64,000 nucleotides of DNA from JASSUD01 sp031963005 (GCA_031963005.1 JASSUL010000005.1:1-64000); one strand, 5' to 3'. Counted from the stretch's first letter, positions 1 to 8,745 are shown. A program made the numbers and translations. The notes: generated from the letters alone by a model not told the origin.

Positions 1-5
1 ATAGA

Positions 6-656
6 GTGAATGCATTCGCCCAACTGATCATCCTCAAACAACCCAATCTGCATGTAACGTTGCCTGCTGCCAATACCTTATCTCCAGGCTTAAGCTTCAA
101 ATTTTTTGGTGCATTTCCAAGATCCGCGGCTCAAGATGAGCGATGCCTTATAAAAGCCATGGAGGGCAGTAATAAGAGTATTAAGCTGGGCAACAACCAT
201 GAGAAGGGGTCCATATCCGTTAATTCTGGAGAATATGTAGAGCTCGTTCCAAATACACTAAATAATTATTGGTATGCCGCCAATCGGAATGCGGCTTTGG
301 ACATTACCCCTGTTTTTGAAGGGATTGAACGAGTTGAAGGGGCAAGAGTGGGGCAAGGTGGCTGGCGACGCCATACGAACACAGGAATGATTGAACAGTG
401 GGGATCGGTGGTTATGCCTGTTTCTCCCATTTTCGGACCACATATCGACGAGACGGTACTAGAGGTCAAATTCCCAGTTCCCTTCACTTCAAAGGATTCC
501 ATAACCATACATGGAACTATCATTAGTGTTGAACACAGCGCATATATCTATGAATTGAAAGGCACACGATCAGAAACAGATGTTAAATTAAAGCTAGAGC
601 TAAAGGGGGCCTGGCTACGGGGAGAGACTATTCGATGGACCGCTAAGGGATACTAA
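6..656 (+). CDS. Phage tail-fibre-like protein, probably 5'-truncated by the window edge
   Basis: The 216-residue product starts at GTG, but the frame is still open to the window edge, so the true start may lie upstream. Residues 15-100 have the repetitive polar beta style of phage tail-fibre bodies (LHVTLPAANTLSPG, YVELVPN). The stretch from about residue 117 (GGWRRHTNTGMIEQWGSV) followed by alternating V/F/P strands resembles the gp53-like C-terminal fold of tail fibres, where a T-G-x-x-x-Q-W-G motif is usual. No other phage gene lies next to it inside the window. It could be the end of a prophage tail gene or a remnant. Function by family resemblance only. Confidence 0.5.
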   Translation: MNAFAQLIILKQPNLHVTLPAANTLSPGLSFKFFGAFPRSAAQDERCLIKAMEGSNKSIKLGNNHEKGSISVNSGEYVELVPNTLNNYWYAANRNAALDITPVFEGIERVEGARVGQGGWRRHTNTGMIEQWGSVVMPVSPIFGPHIDETVLEVKFPVPFTSKDSITIHGTIISVEHSAYIYELKGTRSETDVKLKLELKGAWLRGETIRWTAKGY

Positions 657-809
657 TATTGCCATCCAGCTAAAATTCGATAGAGAGTAAGTCATTCACA
701 GAAATTCAATTTATAAAGTGCTTGATATCTTTTTCTAGCATTGCTGAGTTGCACGCTTTGGAATTTATAGAGCAATTTTCTGGGAGTGACTTATCTGCTT
801 CTAAAGACG

Positions 810-1718
810 TTACGCCTTTCCCTGCTTAATAATAGATAATGCGGTCCCAATCATCGTACTCACTTCACTCAAATTCGCCGGGACAATTAAGGTATTACCC
901 GTCTTCGCAAGGTGTCTAAATGCATCCACATATTGTTCCGCTACTTTCATGTTCACCGCCTCCATCCCACCAGAGGACTGGATAGCCTGACCAATTTTTG
1001 CAATGGCTTGCGCGTTGGCTTCGGCTACCGCGAGAATCGCGCTTGCCTGGCCTTGCGATTGGTTAATGGCCGCCTGTTTTTCCCCTTCCGATTTTTGAAT
1101 CGCAGCTTCCCGTGCGCCGGTGGCAAGGTTAATTTGCTCTTGCCGCTTGCCTTCAGAAGCGGCAATTAAGGCGCGTTTTTCACGTTCAGCGGTAATTTGC
1201 GATTGCATCGCATGTAAGATTTCTCTAGGCGGCGTAAGATCCTTGATTTCGTAACGGAGCACTTTAACGCCCCAATTTCCCGCTGCTTCGTCTAAGGCTT
1301 CCACAATACTGTGATTGATGATCGCGCGCTCTTCAAAGGTTTTGTCGAGTTCTAGTTTACCAATGACGGAGCGTAGCGTTGTTTGCGCTAGCTGTGTGAT
1401 TGCAGCAATATAGTTGCTTGAGCCATAAGAGGCTTTCATTGGGTCTGTAACTTGGAAATAGAGCACACCATCGACTTGCAATTGCGTGTTATCGCGCGTG
1501 ATGCAAATTTGACTAGGCACATCCAGCGGAATTTCTTTTAAACTGTGCTTATAAGCGACGCGGTCGATAAAAGGAAGTACAACGCTTGCACCTGGCTCCA
1601 GCGTCGCATGATAACGACCTAGCCGTTCCAAGACCCAGGCATTTTGTTGAGGCACAATTTTTATCGCTTGCGCGGCAATGACAATTGCTACGGCAAAGAT
1701 GATGAGCATGATTGACAT
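810..1718 (-). CDS. SPFH/Band 7 membrane protein (QmcA/paraslipin type)
   Basis: Stomatin-family scaffold of the inner membrane, thought to organise membrane microdomains and protein quality control. The 302 residues begin with one membrane segment (about 4-20) followed by the band 7 domain (VPQQNAWVLERLGRYHATL, then the VDGVLYFQVTDP strand region) and an Ala/Glu/Gln-rich coiled-coil tail (about 185-250). Length and layout match the QmcA/paraslipin group. It lies 27 bp downstream of an NfeD-family gene on the same strand, the usual two-gene operon. The assignment is firm; the physiological client is unknown. Confidence 0.9.
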   Translation of the reverse strand: MSIMLIIFAVAIVIAAQAIKIVPQQNAWVLERLGRYHATLEPGASVVLPFIDRVAYKHSLKEIPLDVPSQICITRDNTQLQVDGVLYFQVTDPMKASYGSSNYIAAITQLAQTTLRSVIGKLELDKTFEERAIINHSIVEALDEAAGNWGVKVLRYEIKDLTPPREILHAMQSQITAEREKRALIAASEGKRQEQINLATGAREAAIQKSEGEKQAAINQSQGQASAILAVAEANAQAIAKIGQAIQSSGGMEAVNMKVAEQYVDAFRHLAKTGNTLIVPANLSEVSTMIGTALSIIKQGKA

Positions 1719-1745
1719 TATTCTTCCTTATAGATCGACTAATAA

Positions 1746-2204
1746 CTAGCGTTTGGCGGCGACAATGAGAAGATTACCGCGCATCGCTTTAATTTCATAC
1801 CATTGACCAGAGCCGGCTTCGCCCGCTGCCAGTTCTACATCCCACTGCGCGCCGCGATACAGTGCACGCGCACGACGCCCCTGCCAGGCATTCACCTGCA
1901 CGAATGCCCCCAGATCAAGATTGTTGTCTGAAATCTGTTGCTTATGCTTCCTTGACACCGCCAAACGAGAACGGCGAAAAAAGTATACGGCACCCAGTGC
2001 AACTACTGTGCCAATCATCAGTTGCGCAGAGACCGAAAAACCTAGTAAGGTCGCCACACCTCCAGCGAGACAGCCCAGTGCAATCATGAGGAGATAAAAA
2101 GTACCCGTAAACAATTCGACTATCACGAGTCCCCCTGCTAACAGCCACCAAAAATGCAAGCCGATAGCATTAAATGCAAGCATATTTTCCGTTAATTTGA
2201 GCAT
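1746..2204 (-). CDS. NfeD family membrane protein
   Basis: Small membrane partner of SPFH proteins, 152 residues. It has hydrophobic segments at about 15-38 and 42-75 and a C-terminal soluble OB-fold part (YRGAQWDVELAAG, then GQWYEIKAMRGNLLIVA), the layout of short NfeD proteins without the protease domain. It is the first gene of a two-gene unit with the SPFH gene. The start used here encodes MLKLTEN; an internal ATG seven codons later is also possible. Confidence 0.88.
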   Translation of the reverse strand: MLKLTENMLAFNAIGLHFWWLLAGGLVIVELFTGTFYLLMIALGCLAGGVATLLGFSVSAQLMIGTVVALGAVYFFRRSRLAVSRKHKQQISDNNLDLGAFVQVNAWQGRRARALYRGAQWDVELAAGEAGSGQWYEIKAMRGNLLIVAAKR

Positions 2205-2557
2205 GGTTAATTTTTCATCTCACTATTTTTATTCAACTTGAATTGAAATGATATCTATGAAGTATACACATCAATGTGTGATGTAGCGCACCTTGATCTA
2301 ATTCGGTCGCTATTTGCTATAAAGCAGCAATAACGGATTGACCAATTATGGATGTACTTTAACAGGAAGAGATTGCATTATAAATAACATATACATGACC
2401 TTGCTTTAAAATCAGGGGAAGACCAGATGGACAAAATCGAAAAATCCTCTAAAAAATACTCACTTTTATTAAAGATCAAAAAACTGCTTTATTAAAAGTA
2501 AAAAAATGAAAAAGGCCTTTTTTAAAAAATTGACAAATATAAAAATCTACAATTTGC

Positions 2558-2586
2558 TTGACTTTTTTAAATTTAGAATTTATATT
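2558..2586 (+). promoter_or_regulatory. Probable sigma-70 promoter of the csbD-like gene
   Basis: TTGACT at 2558-2563 and TATATT at 2581-2586 are separated by exactly 17 bp in very AT-rich DNA, giving a leader of roughly 90 nt before the ATG at 2680. The rest of the 475-bp gap (2205-2679) between the nfeD start and csbD shows no gene. Inference from consensus only. Confidence 0.5.
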
Positions 2587-2679
2587 GAATATATCAAAAT
2601 ATTAAAATATAGTATTTCATTATACAGTATGACTTGCTGTCTTATGCAAGATTTCCCATTTTTTCAAGGAGAATACATT

Positions 2680-2880
2680 ATGAATAAAGATATAGCCTTA
2701 GGTAAATGGAAACAAATCGTTGGTAAAGCAAAAGTCATGTGGGGTAATCTTACCGATAATGATTTGGAAAAGGTAGAAGGTAGCGCTGAGAAGCTAGCAG
2801 GGCTTGTTCAAGAGCAATATGGCAAAACACGTGAAGAAGCCGAAAAAGAAGTGAAAACTTTTTTTGATGAGAATCGCTAA
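2680..2880 (+). CDS. CsbD family stress-response protein
   Basis: A 66-residue soluble protein with the CsbD signature: DIALGKWKQIVGKAK near the N terminus, WGNLTDNDLEKVEGSAEKL in the middle and a K/E-rich helical tail. These abundant general-stress proteins have no known catalytic activity. I take the ATG at 2680 because AAGGAG lies 8 bp upstream (2666-2671) and homology begins there; the longer open frame back to 2506 is AT-rich leader. A DUF1328 membrane peptide follows within 20 bp, so the two probably share a transcript ended by the hairpin at 3161-3185. Confidence 0.88.
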   Translation: MNKDIALGKWKQIVGKAKVMWGNLTDNDLEKVEGSAEKLAGLVQEQYGKTREEAEKEVKTFFDENR

Positions 2881-2896
2881 ATATTAGGCTAATACA

Positions 2897-3061
2897 ATGC
2901 TGCGCTACGCTATTATCTTTTTTGTCATTTCCCTCTTTTCTGCTTTGTTTGGATTTACTGGCATTGCAGTAGGAGCGGCTTCAATTGCAAAATTTTTATT
3001 CTTCATTTTTCTATTTTTTAGCGTGGTCAGTTTATTAGTTGGCGTATTTCATCGTAAATAA
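2897..3061 (+). CDS. DUF1328 (YtjA-like) small membrane protein
   Basis: A 54-residue protein made of two hydrophobic helices (about 4-30 and 33-50) with the family's LFGFTGIAVGAASIAKFLFF pattern and a short basic end (FHRK). Length equals the family norm. It starts 16 bp after the csbD stop on the same strand, a pairing common in proteobacteria under general stress control. Function unknown; family assignment is good. Confidence 0.85.
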   Translation: MLRYAIIFFVISLFSALFGFTGIAVGAASIAKFLFFIFLFFSVVSLLVGVFHRK

Positions 3062-3160
3062 GGTAGAGTAAAGAGCTGCGCCAATAGGGGGAGTAATCCC
3101 TCTATTTCTTTGCATTCCGTCCTATTCATTGCGCCTATTTACATCAGAAATTCTTTTTAG

Positions 3161-3185
3161 CCTTGCCACCGTGCAAGGTTTTTTT
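3161..3185 (+). terminator. Rho-independent terminator after csbD-DUF1328
   Basis: CCTTGC (3161-3166) pairs with GCAAGG (3173-3178) across a 6-nt loop and is followed by seven T. It closes the two-gene stress unit 100 bp after the second stop. The remaining 200 bp before the photolyase gene hold nothing recognisable. Confidence 0.85.
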
Positions 3186-3381
3186 ATGTGCGTGATGCTG
3201 AGTAAGAGTGACCTTCCCCTCAAAAACAGGCCTATTCAAATAAAGTAAGCGCAAGAAATAAAAATAGAGAAAGGCAGGTCTTTTAGGAAATCTATAAGAG
3301 ATAATTTATGAAGTGACTAAAACCGGACCCATTTCGTGAGAATATGGCAAAAAGACTAACAGCAAAGTTGAGATATTTAGC

Positions 3382-4809
3382 ATGGATACCCTATCCGCAG
3401 ATAGAGAGAAAAGCATTGCGCTTGTTTGGTTTCGCCGCGATCTACGGCTCTTTGATCACGCTGCGCTTTACCATGCTCTGAAAGAATACGACCAGGTTAT
3501 CCCTGTCTTTGTGTTTGACACTTCCATTTTAGCTACGCTACCCCGTGCAGATCGTCGTGTTGAATTTATTCATGCATCGCTGCGTGCACTCAAAGATGAA
3601 TTACAACAAGCAAAGAGTGATCTTGTCATACGATATGCAAATGCGGTTATTGCGATTCCAGAGTTAGTTGCCGAATTTAAAGCCAGTGCCGTTTACACCA
3701 ATCGCGACTATGAGCCCAATGCACTCCAGCGCGATACCGAGGTCGCCACGGCGCTTTGTGAGCAGGGAGTCGTGCTACACACATTCAAAGATCAGGTCAT
3801 CTTCGAGCAAGATGAAATTCTCACTCAATCCAACAGTATGTATAGCGTATTTACGCCATATAAACGCGCATGGCTTGCCAAGTTAAATGATTTCTATCTA
3901 CGCCCCTATCCCGTTACGCGCTACTTGCATCACTTAGCCCCATTAGATACACAACCTTTTCCATCATTGCAAGAACTCCATTTTGTACCTGCCGGATTGG
4001 CTGACTTACCTATACAAGCTGGCACTATAGGCGGTGAAGCGCTATTTGAGAATTTCAAGGAGCGCATTGATCGCTATCACCTTACTCGCGACTTTCCCGT
4101 AGTAAAAGGGCCGTCTTATTTGTCAGTACATCTGCGCTTTGGTACGCTATCGATTCGGGGGTTAGCGGCTTACGCCTGGTATAAAGGAAGTCGTGGAGCC
4201 GAGACCTGGCTCTCCGAATTGATCTGGCGTGAGTTCTATCAGCAAATTCTTTGGCACCGGCCAGATGTAGTGCACCATGCCTTCAAACGGAACTACGATG
4301 CACTAGCATTCCCAAACGATAAGATATTCTTTGCCGCTTGGTGCCAAGGACAAACTGGCTATCCTATCATTGATGCAGCCATGCGCCAGCTTAATCAGAC
4401 GGGATATATGCATAACCGACTGCGCATGATCACTGCGAGTTTCCTGGTCAAGGATTTATTAGTAGATTGGCGTTGGGGAGAACATTACTTTGCCAAACAG
4501 CTGATTGATTTCGATCTAGCCGCTAACAATGGTGGTTGGCAATGGGCTGCAAGTACCGGCTGCGATGCCCAGCCCTATTTCCGTATTTTTAATCCACTCA
4601 CCCAATCAAAAAAATTTGATCCAGAGGGCAAGTTTATTCGCCGCTATTGCCCAGAGCTAAAGATCCTAGAAGGAAAAGATCTTCATGCGCCATGGCTCGC
4701 AAACCCAACAACACTCAATGCTGCGGGGTTTACGCTTGGAGTAGATTATCCGTTACCCATAGTAGATCACGCCTGTCAACGCGAGAAGGCATTAGCATTG
4801 TTTCAGTGA
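3382..4809 (+). CDS. phrB: Deoxyribodipyrimidine photolyase (CPD class I)
   Basis: Light-driven FAD enzyme that splits cyclobutane pyrimidine dimers. The 475 residues show the N-terminal antenna-binding Rossmann domain (LVWFRRDLRLFDHAAL from about residue 14) and the C-terminal FAD domain: GYPIIDAAMRQL at about 326, MHNRLRM, DWRWGEHYF, NNGGWQWAASTG at about 381, then PYFRIFNP. All hallmark residues of the class are present, so it should be active. It stands alone between a terminator and a hairpin. Keeping a light-repair enzyme is notable if the bacterium lives inside cells. Confidence 0.96.
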   Translation: MDTLSADREKSIALVWFRRDLRLFDHAALYHALKEYDQVIPVFVFDTSILATLPRADRRVEFIHASLRALKDELQQAKSDLVIRYANAVIAIPELVAEFKASAVYTNRDYEPNALQRDTEVATALCEQGVVLHTFKDQVIFEQDEILTQSNSMYSVFTPYKRAWLAKLNDFYLRPYPVTRYLHHLAPLDTQPFPSLQELHFVPAGLADLPIQAGTIGGEALFENFKERIDRYHLTRDFPVVKGPSYLSVHLRFGTLSIRGLAAYAWYKGSRGAETWLSELIWREFYQQILWHRPDVVHHAFKRNYDALAFPNDKIFFAAWCQGQTGYPIIDAAMRQLNQTGYMHNRLRMITASFLVKDLLVDWRWGEHYFAKQLIDFDLAANNGGWQWAASTGCDAQPYFRIFNPLTQSKKFDPEGKFIRRYCPELKILEGKDLHAPWLANPTTLNAAGFTLGVDYPLPIVDHACQREKALALFQ

Positions 4810-4815
4810 TCTTCG

Positions 4816-4847
4816 AGCGCGATGCTTTTTATATAAAGCATCGCGCT
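4816..4847 (+). terminator. Strong hairpin after phrB
   Basis: AGCGCGATGCTTT (4816-4828) is perfectly complementary to 4835-4847 with a 6-nt loop, starting 7 bp after the phrB stop. There is no T-run on either side, so it may terminate weakly or protect the 3' end of the mRNA. Confidence 0.55.
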
Positions 4848-4977
4848 AAAAGGATTAAATCAATCATTTAGCACTACTTGGCCAACCATACCATTGGTTC
4901 CTTTCGCATGCTCTCGTACTGCTTGGAATTTTTATAATACTTGGACTCCGCCTGCCACAAATTATTTGATATGTTTC

Positions 4978-5041
4978 TAAGAGTTTGCATGGAATCAACT
5001 ATCGTTTTCAAAAAAGATAGTTGATTCCATGCAAACTCTTA
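4978..5041. repeat. Perfect 26-bp inverted repeat spanning the pseudogene start codon
   Basis: Bases 4978-5003 are the exact reverse complement of 5016-5041, with a 12-nt loop. The ATG of the F-box pseudogene (5029) sits in the right arm, so a transcript starting upstream would bury its own start codon in a long hairpin. Confidence 0.9.
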
Positions 5042-5919
5042 GCAATCCTAAAAATTCGCTTATAAGCCAAGAGCAATGTAAATCAAAAAATCATAGTATT
5101 ACAATTGAAAATTGTATAGTTTCCAAGCATGGAAATAATGAAGATATAGAATCACATCTTGATAAAAAGCCGTTACCACTATTGCCTCCTGAAGTTTGGA
5201 TGCAGATCATGAGTTATTCTTCTTTAAATTTAGAGGATAAACGTAATTTTGCGAAAACAAGTCATGAAAATTACAATATTATGAAATCAGTAGATATAAA
5301 TATTGATTCTACTTATAATTTTTTATGTTCAGATTTAGCAAAATACTATATTGATGAATGGCGACACAGTTATATGCAATATTATTAAAATAATTTTTTT
5401 AAAAAAATAAAAAGAGGAAATCCTATTGCAGCCATAAATCTACTTGCTATTTACTCTGGAAATATAGATTAAAGCGGATATATACGGCGAAATGCTCCAT
5501 TCATATCTTTAGAAGATATATTAAAACTTAATTTTCAAAGTTCCAATGATTTACCTTATAAATTATTTGGCGAACCAAGAAATATATCTTATAAAATTTT
5601 AGATATACATCATCTACATGGGCGTTTTTTTCTTGAAAATTTAGATGTATTTCTTTCTCAAGAAGAAGATATAGACCTAGATGCTTTCTTGAGCATCCAT
5701 CATTCTTCCATAGGAAAATCTATTATAGAGTCTTATCAAGAAAATGAAAATGATATAGTAGATCTTAAAATTAAAAGCAAGATGTTTATACATGCTGATA
5801 AATATGCATTAGGGAGTGCAGTCTATGCCGGGAAAGAAGAATTAGCTTAAAAGCTCCTTAAAGGAGGATTTAATATTCATTATAATCGCCATGATGAAAG
5901 TTTGATGCTTCTCAGTTGA
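5029..5919 (+). pseudogene. Decayed F-box/ankyrin protein gene (three in-frame TAA)
   Basis: The first 119 codons encode an F-box-like segment (KPLPLLPPEVWMQIMSYSSL). Beyond the first stop (5386) the same frame continues to match the intact paralogue at 5943-7214: NNFFKKIKRGN against KNFLLGRLKKGN, LSQEEDIDLDAF against FTQEEEIDVDAAF, VDLKIKSKMFIHADK against VALKIKSNMFLNIEE, then the start of an ankyrin helix. TAA codons at 5386, 5470 and 5848 interrupt it and a TGA at 5917 ends it. No frame change is needed, but about 30 residues are missing around the first stop and the C-terminal ankyrin part is lost. It lies tail to tail with the intact copy. Confidence 0.85.
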
Positions 5920-5942
5920 AATTAGCCTAGTGGGGGTATTTA

Positions 5943-7214
5943 CTAACTCTTTGGAGATAATCTTACCAAATCTATCGGAGCGTTTTTAGTAGCCAGCAAA
6001 GCTTTAATCTTATTTATATTCGGATCGCCTTCTGCTTCTGCAGTTTTTAATAATTCTTTGAGAGATAGGGAAAGTTTTTCCCAATTCACATCTGCTCCAT
6101 ATTCGAGCAATAGTTGAAGTAGATCGAGTTTGCCTCTCTTCACGGCAGAAGTTACTGGGCCTCCTTCTGCATAATGGTCATTAGGAGTAAAACCTGCTTC
6201 AAGAAGTTGTCTGAGCAACTCTTTTTGATCGTACCTAACAGCCTTCCATACTGCACGGTCTTCCTCAATGTTCAAAAACATATTGCTTTTAATCTTTAGA
6301 GCTACCACATCCTGGCGGCCCATTTTATAACAATATATAATTTCCTTATCTATATAAGAAGCTCCAATTTCGAAGGCAGCGTCTACATCTATTTCTTCTT
6401 CTTGAGTAAAAAATGTGTTTATATGCTTGAGAATATGATAACCAAGTTGTATGGATACGCCATATTTATCATCATCTTCTTTTGGATTACAAATATCAAG
6501 TTCTACTAGGTCTTTTCGAGTAAGATTAGGGCAGTATCTATGTATCCTTCCAAGCCGGCCTTTCTGTACATACTTGTGCTCTTCTAAAGAATTAGAATTA
6601 AGTAGTTGCAAAGCTTTGCAAAAATTACCTTTTTTTAACCTTCCTAAAAGAAAGTTTTTGGTTAATTTTTCTAATGATGGATCATTTTTTTTAAACATTT
6701 TTGTATTACTGAAGCTGGCTTCAGTAATTTGTCCATTATGCGCTTGCTCCTGGAGTATTTTTAAATCATTATCTGTAAAAATTTTACTTGCGGCTGAAGA
6801 ATATAAAAAATATATAGTAATATTCATTACTGATTTATAAATGCGGTAATGAAGTTTGCTCACCATTGCAAAATTATCACGATCCGTCTCATTAAGAACG
6901 GAGTCCTTTAGAATTTGTAACCACATTTCAACAGGTAATTTGGGTAATGATTTATCCATGTTAGAAGAAATATTTGTGCACTCCATTTCTGCTATGGGTT
7001 TTGGTGATACTCTGAGTAAATTGGAGAACGACCTGTTTAGATTAGAAGCAGATAATACAGACTCACTTCTGCTAGTTATCGTATTCTCAGGTAGAGGAAT
7101 ATGATGGCGCTCTGCTTTATGACTCTTGGTATTTTCAACTAACTGTTGGGCATCTATGCGATATAAATTATTGGGTTTACTATATTCTGAATATGTAGAT
7201 ATGTTGCTTCCCAT
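5943..7214 (-). CDS. F-box-like and ankyrin-repeat protein, candidate secreted effector
   Basis: The 423-residue product carries a polar Ser/Asn-rich N terminus (1-85), an F-box-like motif at about 92-131 (LPKLPVEMWLQILKDSVLNE ... NFAMVSKLHYRIYKS), a middle region of unknown fold, and two ankyrin-type repeats at about 318-390 (RQLLEAGFTPNDH, LLQLLLEYGADVNWE). F-box proteins recruit substrates to eukaryotic SCF ubiquitin ligases and ankyrin repeats bind proteins, so the architecture suggests action in the host cell. Delivery by the T3SS encoded at 23.9-31 kb is inference. The ribosome site (AAGGA) lies in the transposase stub just upstream. The neighbour at 5029-5919 is its decayed paralogue. 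Confidence 0.75.
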   Translation of the reverse strand: MGSNISTYSEYSKPNNLYRIDAQQLVENTKSHKAERHHIPLPENTITSRSESVLSASNLNRSFSNLLRVSPKPIAEMECTNISSNMDKSLPKLPVEMWLQILKDSVLNETDRDNFAMVSKLHYRIYKSVMNITIYFLYSSAASKIFTDNDLKILQEQAHNGQITEASFSNTKMFKKNDPSLEKLTKNFLLGRLKKGNFCKALQLLNSNSLEEHKYVQKGRLGRIHRYCPNLTRKDLVELDICNPKEDDDKYGVSIQLGYHILKHINTFFTQEEEIDVDAAFEIGASYIDKEIIYCYKMGRQDVVALKIKSNMFLNIEEDRAVWKAVRYDQKELLRQLLEAGFTPNDHYAEGGPVTSAVKRGKLDLLQLLLEYGADVNWEKLSLSLKELLKTAEAEGDPNINKIKALLATKNAPIDLVRLSPKS

Positions 7215-7216
7215 TC

Positions 7217-7357
7217 TTATTTCCTTTGATGTAAAGAGAGACAGGTAACTCGCAAGCGTTTGTGCTTCCCACTGGCAAGCATTTGCCTGTTGAGTTCCGG
7301 TTCAAATACTTGGCAAAAATCATCCATCAGGCAATACAGTTCGGTAAGATTATCCAT
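7217..7357 (-). mobile_element. Transposase stub (N-terminal 46 codons, IS982-like)
   Basis: A 46-codon frame begins MDNLTELYCLMDDFC..FEP, the typical opening of an IS982-type transposase (the family name is from memory and unverified). It stops after LHQRK, a few bases before the start codon of the F-box/ankyrin gene. The rest of the transposase is absent, so this is a relic joined to the effector gene. The stub supplies the DNA just upstream of that gene's start. Confidence 0.6.
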
Positions 7358-7781
7358 GATCGCTTTGTCTTTTTGGAGAGGAGTCTATTCGGAAAACTAC
7401 ATTCTCCTTGAAAGGCCTAGCACTCACTTCATTTTTGAAAAAGTTTCCTTCGCCTAATCATGCTTCTCTTATCCCGTATTGGGGTTAAAATAAATATTCT
7501 TTCTGATCTGTGTGCAATTTAGATAAATTAATATTTTTATATCAAAAAAATTATCTCAGAAGAGAAAATATAATAAGAAAAACGTAGTCATTAGTTATGA
7601 CCGCCATCATCCGCTATTTTATAAGGTTTATCTTTCGCTTCGCATTGCGCATGGCGGTATCAATAAGAGAGAGTATCAAAGCTACCCTGACCTTCCCCCA
7701 TTTAAGCAGCCATAGATAAGTTAGTAGTGAGGGCAGATTGCCCATACCCTACAAGAGTATGTCCATATTGGACATACAAAT
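7358..7781. other. Gap without recognised gene
   Basis: 424 bp between the transposase stub and the terminator before the cytochrome genes. It probably includes the lost 5' end of the insertion sequence. The only structure noted is a 17-bp palindrome, ATGTCCATATTGGACAT, at 7759-7775. Confidence 0.4.
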
Positions 7782-7818
7782 AAAAAGGCTGTCTGGATAG
7801 GATCTAGACAGCCTTTTT
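7782..7818 (-). terminator. Bidirectional terminator after the cytochrome c pair
   Basis: AAAAAGGCTGTCT (7782-7794) pairs perfectly with AGACAGCCTTTTT (7806-7818), giving a T-run on both strands. It lies about 20 bp past the stop of the minus-strand cytochrome gene. Confidence 0.9.
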
Positions 7819-7839
7819 GCTTTTTGCGGTAGTAAACAA

Positions 7840-8235
7840 CTATGGCTTGGTGCGCATTTGCCCAGGTAGTGACTCCAGGTATGCCGCAATATCGCGTAAA
7901 TCAGATTCGGATAAGCTTTGTAGCTGCGCTTTCATCACAGGATGCTCTCGGCCGTCTAAATGAGAGAGGCCTGCTTGATAAGCGCGCATCGCATAATATA
8001 AATAATCGGCATACTGCCCTGCCAATTTAGGGTAATCAGCACTAATGGGATGATTGAAGTCTGCTCCGTGACATGACGCACAATTATTGCGTTCGATCAA
8101 TACGCGACCTTGCGCTAAATTTGCGGCTTGAACATTCGACCATGGAGCAAGAAGCATAGTGCATAGCAGCGTGCTAGAAAGGAGCGCACGGATTGCTCGA
8201 AAGGTAGCGCGCATACGCACTGTGGGAATTTTCAT
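7840..8235 (-). CDS. Small class I cytochrome c
   Basis: Periplasmic electron carrier of 131 residues. A signal peptide (about 1-37, hydrophobic core ALLSSTLLCTMLLAP, cleavage near VQA) precedes the haem site CASCH at 52-56; HPVMKAQ near residue 100 offers the axial Met. The open frame runs 40 codons further upstream, but the signal peptide fits a start at 8235 or at a second ATG at 8214. It is the second gene after a similar cytochrome, and both share an upstream motif, so they probably arose by duplication and work together in respiration. Confidence 0.85.
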   Translation of the reverse strand: MKIPTVRMRATFRAIRALLSSTLLCTMLLAPWSNVQAANLAQGRVLIERNNCASCHGADFNHPISADYPKLAGQYADYLYYAMRAYQAGLSHLDGREHPVMKAQLQSLSESDLRDIAAYLESLPGQMRTKP

Positions 8236-8358
8236 AAGTAGTACAAAATGAAAAGAGGAAAAGCCATAATAATTTTTTGGGGGATCTAGTGTCGTCAATA
8301 GACCTACAGCATCCAAAGTTTCGAAGCTATTAACGATTATTGGTGCCAGACACAAGGA

Positions 8359-8745
8359 CTAACGGGTAGGACTAGAGCGCCGTACTACCGCATGAAGCAC
8401 GTTTTTACCTTTGCCTGCGCCAGCATAATAGGCGGCGATTTCAGCGATATCCTGCTCGCTTAATGATTCTGCAATAGCCTGCATCGTCGGCATTTTTCGT
8501 TGCCCACTTTTATATTGCCGCAATGCCGTTTCAATATACTGTGCGTTTTGCCCTGCCAGAGCAGGCACGCGGTAAGTATGGGGAAAAGCAATACGGTAAT
8601 CTGGGATGCCGTGGCAACCTATACAAATAGCGACTTTCTCAGGCATGCTATGGGATTGCACAACCGGCGCTACATGCGTTTCACCGGCTACAGATAAGCG
8701 AGGAGCTAGCACTAGCCAGATAGCTACTTGAATCCATTTACTCAT
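8359..8745 (-). CDS. Small class I cytochrome c
   Basis: A 128-residue exported cytochrome: signal peptide MSKWIQVAIWLVLAPRLSVA, haem motif CIGCH at 41-45, Met ligand candidates in MPTMQ, and a final helix SEQDIAEIAAYYAG typical of the family. The frame is open upstream to 8919, overlapping pilA, but the signal peptide and the shared CTTTTCATTTTGTA leader place the start at 8745. It pairs with the cytochrome 120 bp downstream on the same strand. Confidence 0.85.
   Translation of the reverse strand: MSKWIQVAIWLVLAPRLSVAGETHVAPVVQSHSMPEKVAICIGCHGIPDYRIAFPHTYRVPALAGQNAQYIETALRQYKSGQRKMPTMQAIAESLSEQDIAEIAAYYAGAGKGKNVLHAVVRRSSPTR

Noticed and set aside
7260..7457. 65-codon plus-strand frame
   Set aside because: It is antisense to the transposase stub, has no ribosome site and no family resemblance.
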